Below are positions 5,055 to 9,412 of a stretch of 9,412 nucleotides of DNA, in pieces. The first letter of the stretch is position 1. Each line of letters begins with the position of its first letter. The translations under genes and the position numbers were made by a program. The notes beneath the pieces are model-generated. The model worked only from the letters and a program-made list of their open reading frames with translations, was not told where the DNA came from and searched no databases. The stretch is taken from assembly GCA_025935275.1 (NCBI GenBank), contig JAICVP010000066.1:1-9412 (forward strand), read 5' to 3'. The DNA is from Thermoleophilia bacterium (GTDB lineage: Bacteria; Actinomycetota; Thermoleophilia; Gaiellales; Gaiellaceae).

Positions 5055-5693
5055 GTGCCTCTCCGCGCCGCTGGGGTCTGCGGTCTTCTCGCGTCGGTGA
5101 CGTTCATCGTCGGGCTGGTCGCCGGCGATCTCGCGCAACCCGACGCCTTCAGCCCGGCCAACGACGACATCAGCGACCTCGGCGCCCGGACTGCGGACAG
5201 CGCTTGGCTCTACAACCAGCTCGCTGCGAACCTCAACGGCTTGCTCATCATCGCCTTCGCGCTCGGCCTCTGGCGTGCCCTCGGATCGGGCTGGCTCGGG
5301 CGCCTCGGCGTGATCGCTCTGATCGGTCTCGGGGCCGGTCGCTTCCTTGAGGGGTTCTTGCGGCTCGACTGCCGCGGGATGGACGAGGGCTGCGAGAACG
5401 ATTCCTGGCAGTCAGACGGTCACGGAATCGAATCCGGGATCAGCGCCGCCCTCTTCTTTCTCGCTCCACTGCTGCTGGCGTTCGCGTTCAGGCGCCTGCC
5501 GCAGTGGCGCGACCTCTGGCTCCCCACGATTCTGACTGTCCCGGTCATCATCGCCGCGAGCGTGCTCTTCAGCTTCGTCGGAGACGGCGCGGCCACACGC
5601 GCGGGGAGCATCGTGTGGTTCCTCTGGCTCGCTCTCGTGGCGGTCCGGCTGCTCCGGGAGAGCGAAAGCGGAGGTGTCAGGACCCCGGTCTAA
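5055..5693 (+). CDS. DUF998-type integral membrane protein
   Basis: A 212-residue protein with six likely membrane helices at about 5-25, 54-76, 80-103, 127-146, 153-176 and 181-201. The hydrophilic loop after helix 1 holds FSPANDDISDLG (32-43). The loop before helix 4 holds conserved-looking Cys and His residues (C106, C113, H123), the DCxxxxxxxC...H layout typical of DUF998 proteins. The family's function is not known. Start is GTG at 5055; there is no Shine-Dalgarno, and a weak extended -10-like TGTGACAGT ends eight bases before it. The TAA stop is 12 bases before dnaE and overlaps a possible dnaE -10 element. No functional tie to dnaE is implied by the content. Confidence 0.8.
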   Translation: MPLRAAGVCGLLASVTFIVGLVAGDLAQPDAFSPANDDISDLGARTADSAWLYNQLAANLNGLLIIAFALGLWRALGSGWLGRLGVIALIGLGAGRFLEGFLRLDCRGMDEGCENDSWQSDGHGIESGISAALFFLAPLLLAFAFRRLPQWRDLWLPTILTVPVIIAASVLFSFVGDGAATRAGSIVWFLWLALVAVRLLRESESGGVRTPV

Positions 5694-5696
5694 GAT
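5691..5696 (+). promoter_or_regulatory. Candidate -10 element of dnaE
   Basis: TAAGAT fits the TAnnnT pattern, ends nine bases before the dnaE GTG and overlaps the TAA stop of the membrane protein gene. No clear -35 is visible. It would give an mRNA with only a few untranslated bases, consistent with the absence of a purine-rich ribosome site before the GTG. Confidence 0.35.
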
Positions 5697-5705
5697 GGGC
5701 TGCCC

Positions 5706-8700
5706 GTGCCTGAGGCGCCGTTCGTCCATCTCCACGTCCACTCCGAGTACTCGATCCTCGACGGAGCCTGCCGCATCCCGGACCTCGCCGCGCGGGCCGC
5801 GGAGCTGGAGATGCCGGCCGTCGCGCTCACGGACCACGGCTCGCTCGCCGGCGCGGTCGAGCTCTACAAGGAGGCCGGGAAGGTCGGCGTGAAGCCGCTT
5901 CTCGGCTGCGAGGTCTACGTCGCCGACGACCGCAAGGCCCAGCAGAAGGGCTATGCGCACCTGACGCTTCTGGCCGAGTCGAACGACGGCTACGCGAACC
6001 TGATCAAGCTCGCGTCCGCAGGCTTCCTCGAGGGCTACTACTACAAGCCACGCGTCGACTGGGAGCTCTTGCAAAGCCACTCGAAGGGCCTCGTCGCCCT
6101 CTCCGGATGCCTCTCCGGCCGGGTGTGCAAGGCGCTCGAGAACGGCAACCCGGCCGAGGCCGAGAAGGAGATCGCAAACCTTCGCGACATCTTCGGGCCG
6201 GATGCGACCTACCTCGAGATCCAGGACGCCGGCCTCGAGGTCCAGAAGCGGATCAACACCGACCTGGCGAAGCTCTCGGAGACCACCGGCCTGCCGCTCG
6301 TTGCAACCGGCGACGTCCACTACCTCCGGCACGAGGATGCGCGGGCACACGAGGCGCTGCTCTGCATCCAGTCCGGCGACTCACTGGCGAACCCGAACCG
6401 CTGGCGCTTCGACACCGACCAGTTCTACTTCAAGACGCCCGCCGAGATGGCGCAGGACTTCGCCGGCTATCCCGAGGCCGTGGCGCGCACGCTCGAGATC
6501 GCGGAGCGCTGCAACGTCTCGATGGAGCTGGGGCGAATCCTGCTCCCGAAGTACCCGGTCCCCGACGACCGAGACGCCTTCGACTACCTCGTCGAGTTGT
6601 GCGAAAAAGGCCTGCAAAAGCGGTACGGATCGGTAACGCCGGAGCTCTCCGAACGGCTGAAGTTCGAGCTGAAGACGATCCGCGAGATGGGCTTCGCGGA
6701 CTACTTCCTGATCGTCTGGGACTTCATCTCGTTCGCGAAGCGAAACGGGATCGGCGTCGGCCCGGGCCGCGGCTCGGCCGCCGGCTCTCTCGTGGCGTAC
6801 TGCCTCGAGATCACCGACATCGACCCGATCAAGTACGACCTCCTCTTCGAGCGCTTCCTCAACCCGGGGCGCAAGTCCATGCCGGACATCGACATCGACT
6901 TCTCGGTCCATGGGCGCGACCAGGTGATCAACTACGTCGCCGAGAAGTACGGGCGCGACCGCGTCGCCCAGATCATCACCTTCGGGACGATGATGGCGCG
7001 CGCCGCCGTTCGCGACGCCGGCCGCGTGCTCGACATCCCCTACGGCACCGTCGACAAGATCGCCAAGCTGATCCCTGAGGGGCCCAAGGTGTACCTCGAC
7101 GAGTGCCTGAAGCCCGGGGCCGAGCTGAAGAAGTTCTACGACGAGGACGAGACCGCCCGGAAGGTCGTCGACCTCGCGCGCCCGCTCGAGGGCCTCGTCC
7201 GCCAGGACTCCATTCATGCGGCCGGCGTCGTCATCGGCGACCGCCCCCTGACCGACTACGTGCCGCTGCAGCAGAAGGGCGCGGACCAGGAGGTCGTGAC
7301 GCAGTTCGCGATGGAGGACGTCGAGGCGCTCGGGCTCCTGAAGATGGACTTCCTCGGCCTGCGCAACCTCGACGTGATCGACAAGGCGGTCGAGCTCATC
7401 GGCGGCATCGACATCACGAAGATCCCGCTCGACGACGCGAAGACCTACGAGATGCTGCAGCGCGGGGAGTCGACGGGCGTCTTCCAGTTCGAGTCCTCGG
7501 GCATGCGCGAGGCGCTCCGCCAGGTGAAGCCGACCGAGTTCGAGGATCTCATCGCTCTCGTCGCCCTCTACCGCCCAGGCCCGATGGGCTACATCCCGGT
7601 CTACGGGCGCAGGAAGGCGGGCGGCGAGACGGTCACCTTCCTCGACCCGCGGCTCGAGCCGATCACCGGGCCCACCTACGGCATCTGCATCTACCAGGAG
7701 CAATACATGGAGATCGCCAAGCAGCTCGCCGGCTTCACGCCGGCCGAGGCGGACGATCTCCGCAAGGCCATCGGCAAGAAGATCCATTCGCTCATGGCCT
7801 CCCTCAAGGACAAGTTCCTGGAGGGCTGCGCCGCGAACAACGTCACGCCGGCGGTGGCGAACCAGCTCTGGAAGGACATGGAGCAGGCGCAGGACTACTC
7901 CTTCAACAAGTCGCACGCCGCCTGCTACGGCCTGATCGCCTACCGCACGGCCTACCTGCGCGCGAACTGGCCGGCGGAGTACATGGCCGCGCTCATCTCC
8001 TCGGTGATGAACACGAAGGACAAGGTGCCGTTCTACGTCGCCGCCTGCGACGAGCTCGGCATCGAGGTGCTGCCGCCCGATGCGAACTCCTCCGCGCACG
8101 ACTTCGCGGTCGTCGAGGGCAAGATCCGCTTCGGCCTGAACGCGGTCAAGAACGTCGGCGAGGGCGCCGTGCGCTCGATCATCGCCGCGCGCGAGGAGGG
8201 GGGGCCGTTCACCTCCATCTGGGACTTCTGCGAGCGCGTCGACCCGCAGCTCGTCAACAAGCGCGCGCTCGAGTCGCTCGTCAAGTGCGGCGCGCTCGAC
8301 TCGACGGGCGCGACCCGGAGAGGCATGTGGGAGGCGCTCGAGCCGGCGCTCTCCTGGGGAGGACAGCAGCAGGCCGACCGCCTGGCGGGACAGAGCTCGA
8401 TCTTCGATCTCGGCGACGAGCCGGCCGAGTCTCGGCCGCGCCACCACGCACCGCTCGGCACGGAGGAATGGGAGAAGAGTGAGCGGCTGGGCTTCGAGAA
8501 GGAGTCGCTCGGCCTCTACGTCTCCGAGCATCCGCTCGACAGCGTCAAGGCGTCTCTGCGCAAGAAGACCGACTGTGCGATCGCGGAGCTCGAGCGCCGC
8601 CGTGACGGCGAGGTCGTCACCGTCGGTGGCATCGTCGGGGCGCTCAAGAACCTGACGACGAAGAAGGGCGAGCCGATGGTGTTCATGCGGCTCGACGATC

Positions 8701-9092
8701 TTTCGGGCTCCGTCGAGACCGTCGTCTTCAACTCCGTCTACGCGGCGTCGCGCGACTTCCTCGAGGCCGACCGCGTGCTCGTCCTGAAGGGACGGGTGGA
8801 CCACAAGGAGGGGGAGACGAAGCTGATCGCCATCGAGGTCGTCCCCTTCGAGGCCACGCCCGACCGCTCCGAGGTGTGTCTCAAGGTGGACGCGCGGAAG
8901 GCGCCGGCCGGCCTCGTCCGCGAGCTGGCCGAGCTTTTGCGGGAGTACCCCGGCGACGCCAAGGTGCTCGCCGCGATCGAGACCTCGGCGGGCCCGGTGA
9001 CCCTCGCATTCGGCCCGGACTACCGAGTGCGACCCGAGCCGGATTTCTTCGCCGAGGTCAAATCACTGCTCGGCGAGTCCGCAATCGCCTAG
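5706..9092 (+). CDS. dnaE: DNA polymerase III alpha subunit (replicative DnaE)
   Basis: The catalytic subunit of the replicative polymerase, full length at 1128 residues. The N-terminal PHP domain (~1-270) begins HLHVHSEYSILDGA and carries the full likely metal set H10, H12, D19, H44, E69, H85, C135, D203 and H205. The spacing of this set matches mycobacterial DnaE1, where the PHP domain is a proofreading 3'-5' exonuclease. The polymerase core has GPGRGSAAGS (352-361), catalytic Asp pair D396/D398 in MPDIDIDF, and third Asp D548 in KMDFLGLRNL; YQEQYM (663-668) and YSFNKSHAACYG (731-742) are further conserved motifs. A beta-clamp binding motif QSSIF is at 896-900, and an OB fold lies at ~970-1048, followed by a C-terminal domain. 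GTG at 5706 gives the expected N-terminus. Domain order and length are normal for DnaE1, not the shorter error-prone DnaE2/ImuC. Confidence 0.98.
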   Translation: MPEAPFVHLHVHSEYSILDGACRIPDLAARAAELEMPAVALTDHGSLAGAVELYKEAGKVGVKPLLGCEVYVADDRKAQQKGYAHLTLLAESNDGYANLIKLASAGFLEGYYYKPRVDWELLQSHSKGLVALSGCLSGRVCKALENGNPAEAEKEIANLRDIFGPDATYLEIQDAGLEVQKRINTDLAKLSETTGLPLVATGDVHYLRHEDARAHEALLCIQSGDSLANPNRWRFDTDQFYFKTPAEMAQDFAGYPEAVARTLEIAERCNVSMELGRILLPKYPVPDDRDAFDYLVELCEKGLQKRYGSVTPELSERLKFELKTIREMGFADYFLIVWDFISFAKRNGIGVGPGRGSAAGSLVAYCLEITDIDPIKYDLLFERFLNPGRKSMPDIDIDFSVHGRDQVINYVAEKYGRDRVAQIITFGTMMARAAVRDAGRVLDIPYGTVDKIAKLIPEGPKVYLDECLKPGAELKKFYDEDETARKVVDLARPLEGLVRQDSIHAAGVVIGDRPLTDYVPLQQKGADQEVVTQFAMEDVEALGLLKMDFLGLRNLDVIDKAVELIGGIDITKIPLDDAKTYEMLQRGESTGVFQFESSGMREALRQVKPTEFEDLIALVALYRPGPMGYIPVYGRRKAGGETVTFLDPRLEPITGPTYGICIYQEQYMEIAKQLAGFTPAEADDLRKAIGKKIHSLMASLKDKFLEGCAANNVTPAVANQLWKDMEQAQDYSFNKSHAACYGLIAYRTAYLRANWPAEYMAALISSVMNTKDKVPFYVAACDELGIEVLPPDANSSAHDFAVVEGKIRFGLNAVKNVGEGAVRSIIAAREEGGPFTSIWDFCERVDPQLVNKRALESLVKCGALDSTGATRRGMWEALEPALSWGGQQQADRLAGQSSIFDLGDEPAESRPRHHAPLGTEEWEKSERLGFEKESLGLYVSEHPLDSVKASLRKKTDCAIAELERRRDGEVVTVGGIVGALKNLTTKKGEPMVFMRLDDLSGSVETVVFNSVYAASRDFLEADRVLVLKGRVDHKEGETKLIAIEVVPFEATPDRSEVCLKVDARKAPAGLVRELAELLREYPGDAKVLAAIETSAGPVTLAFGPDYRVRPEPDFFAEVKSLLGESAIA

Positions 9093-9125
9093 CTGGCCAC
9101 TTGGCCGGCGCCGAGCTGGCCAGCT
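9091..9125 (+). terminator. Strong inverted repeat at the dnaE stop, probable terminator or 3' end structure
   Basis: AGCTGGCCA (9091-9099) pairs perfectly with TGGCCAGCT (9117-9125), leaving a 17-base loop. The left arm starts inside the dnaE TAG. A competing perfect 16-base palindrome, CGAGCTGGCCAGCTCG, occupies 9112-9127. No T-run follows, so it would be a non-canonical terminator or an mRNA-stabilising structure. Confidence 0.5.
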
Positions 9126-9165
9126 CGAGCAGCAGACGGCGTGCCGACGCTACATATCTTCGCTT

Positions 9166-9191
9166 CTCGGCCCGCTTCCTTCGCGGCCGAG
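9166..9191. other. Hairpin in the convergent gap between dnaE and the BON gene
   Basis: CTCGGCC (9166-9172) pairs with GGCCGAG (9185-9191) around a 12-base loop. It has no T-run on either strand. It may help end transcription from either side. Nothing else gene-like is convincing in the 205 bases from 9093 to 9297. Confidence 0.35.
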
Positions 9192-9253
9192 GCGGCTCGG
9201 CTGCGAACCTGGTCACGACGCTCGCCGGATGGAAGTACAGAAGCTCGTCGATT

Positions 9254-9275
9254 GCCGTCATGCCTTCCTGACGGC
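9254..9275 (-). terminator. Hairpin just past the BON gene stop
   Basis: GCCGTCA (9254-9260) and TGACGGC (9269-9275) form seven perfect pairs with an eight-base loop, 22 bases downstream of the BON gene TGA on the minus strand. The sequence after it on that strand is not T-rich, so termination is a positional inference. Confidence 0.4.
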
Positions 9276-9297
9276 CTGGGACGGCGGTTTCTTCCGA

Positions 9298-9412
9298 TCA
9301 GCTAGCCCGCGGCTCGGAAGTGTGGAGGAGGTTCTCGACGTCCTTCACGCCGCGCACCTTGCGCACGCGCGCCTCGAGCGTCTCGACAAGCTCGGGATTC
9401 TCGACCTGGCCG
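9298..9412 (-). CDS. BON-domain protein, C-terminal end (5' part outside the window)
   Basis: The last 37 codons are visible, ending with TGA at 9300-9298. The readable end, from GQVENPELVETLEARVRKV to GVKDVENLLHTSEPRAS, matches the second half of a BON domain: the turn after the first strand, the helix with hydrophobic spacing, then the signature G-V-x-x-V-x-N-L-L. BON domains occur in OsmY-like envelope stress proteins and other membrane- or envelope-associated proteins and are thought to bind phospholipids. The rest of this protein, including any signal peptide or membrane helix, lies beyond the right edge, so its overall type cannot be told. It converges on dnaE. Confidence 0.75.
   Translation of the reverse strand, partial: GQVENPELVETLEARVRKVRGVKDVENLLHTSEPRAS

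Noticed and set aside
5695..5697. ATG just upstream of dnaE as an alternative start
   Set aside because: It is out of frame with dnaE by 11 bases; the GTG at 5706 gives the expected N-terminus.
5412..6350. 312-codon minus-strand frame across the membrane protein gene and the dnaE start
   Set aside because: Shadow of two well-supported plus-strand genes, with low-complexity Arg/Glu/Val-rich content.
6381..8804. 807-codon open frame on the minus strand inside dnaE
   Set aside because: Antisense shadow of dnaE. The residues mirror dnaE codons, no motif is visible, and it has no separate regulatory context.
9058..9261. 67-codon minus-strand frame beginning MTAIDELLYFHP with AGGAAGG before the ATG
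   Set aside because: It has a tempting ribosome site, but its start lies in the loop of a hairpin after the BON gene. The C-terminal half is Arg-rich low-complexity sequence read through the dnaE terminator region, and it overlaps the dnaE end by 35 bases.

Overview
The window looks like chromosomal DNA from a high-G+C actinobacterium, most likely a deep-branching lineage such as Thermoleophilia. This is an inference from four things: strongly G/C-biased third codon positions, frequent GTG and TTG starts, the ClpS-DUF2017 gene pair typical of Actinobacteria, and a DnaE whose PHP domain keeps a full metal-ligand set. I see no rRNA, tRNA, CRISPR array, insertion sequence or integrase.

Left block (1-2424, minus strand). 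Reading leftwards there is a PAS-GGDEF-EAL cyclic-di-GMP enzyme, then a contractile phage-tail tube family protein, then a protein that runs off the left edge. They are spaced by about 18 and 4 bases and look like one operon. The tail tube gene has no ATG, GTG or TTG where its homology begins. The best candidate start is an ATC, so it has either a rare start codon or a point change.

Middle block (2425-5022). A secreted protein with a collagen-like Gly-X-Y stretch and a lamin-tail domain is transcribed away from the c-di-GMP gene. It is followed by a possible 47-residue protein, then clpS and a DUF2017 gene overlapping by TTGA. DUF2017 converges on a stand-alone, somewhat divergent infA (IF-1); the two stop codons share the four bases CTAG. 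On the other side of infA is a plus-strand hypothetical gene. Near its start two copies of a 13-base repeat flank a hairpin.

Right block (5055-9412). A six-helix DUF998-type membrane protein is followed closely by full-length dnaE (DNA polymerase III alpha, 1128 residues). The dnaE stop lies inside a strong inverted repeat. About 200 bases with further hairpins separate it from the 3' end of a minus-strand BON-domain gene cut by the right edge.

Several genes (clpS, infA, dnaE) begin with GTG, have no Shine-Dalgarno sequence and have a -10-like hexamer 6-9 bases before the start. That suggests leaderless or near-leaderless mRNAs. Most of the window is ordinary housekeeping DNA. The part most worth following is the left-edge operon joining a c-di-GMP enzyme to a phage-tail-like tube protein, which may belong to a contractile injection system or prophage lying outside the window.
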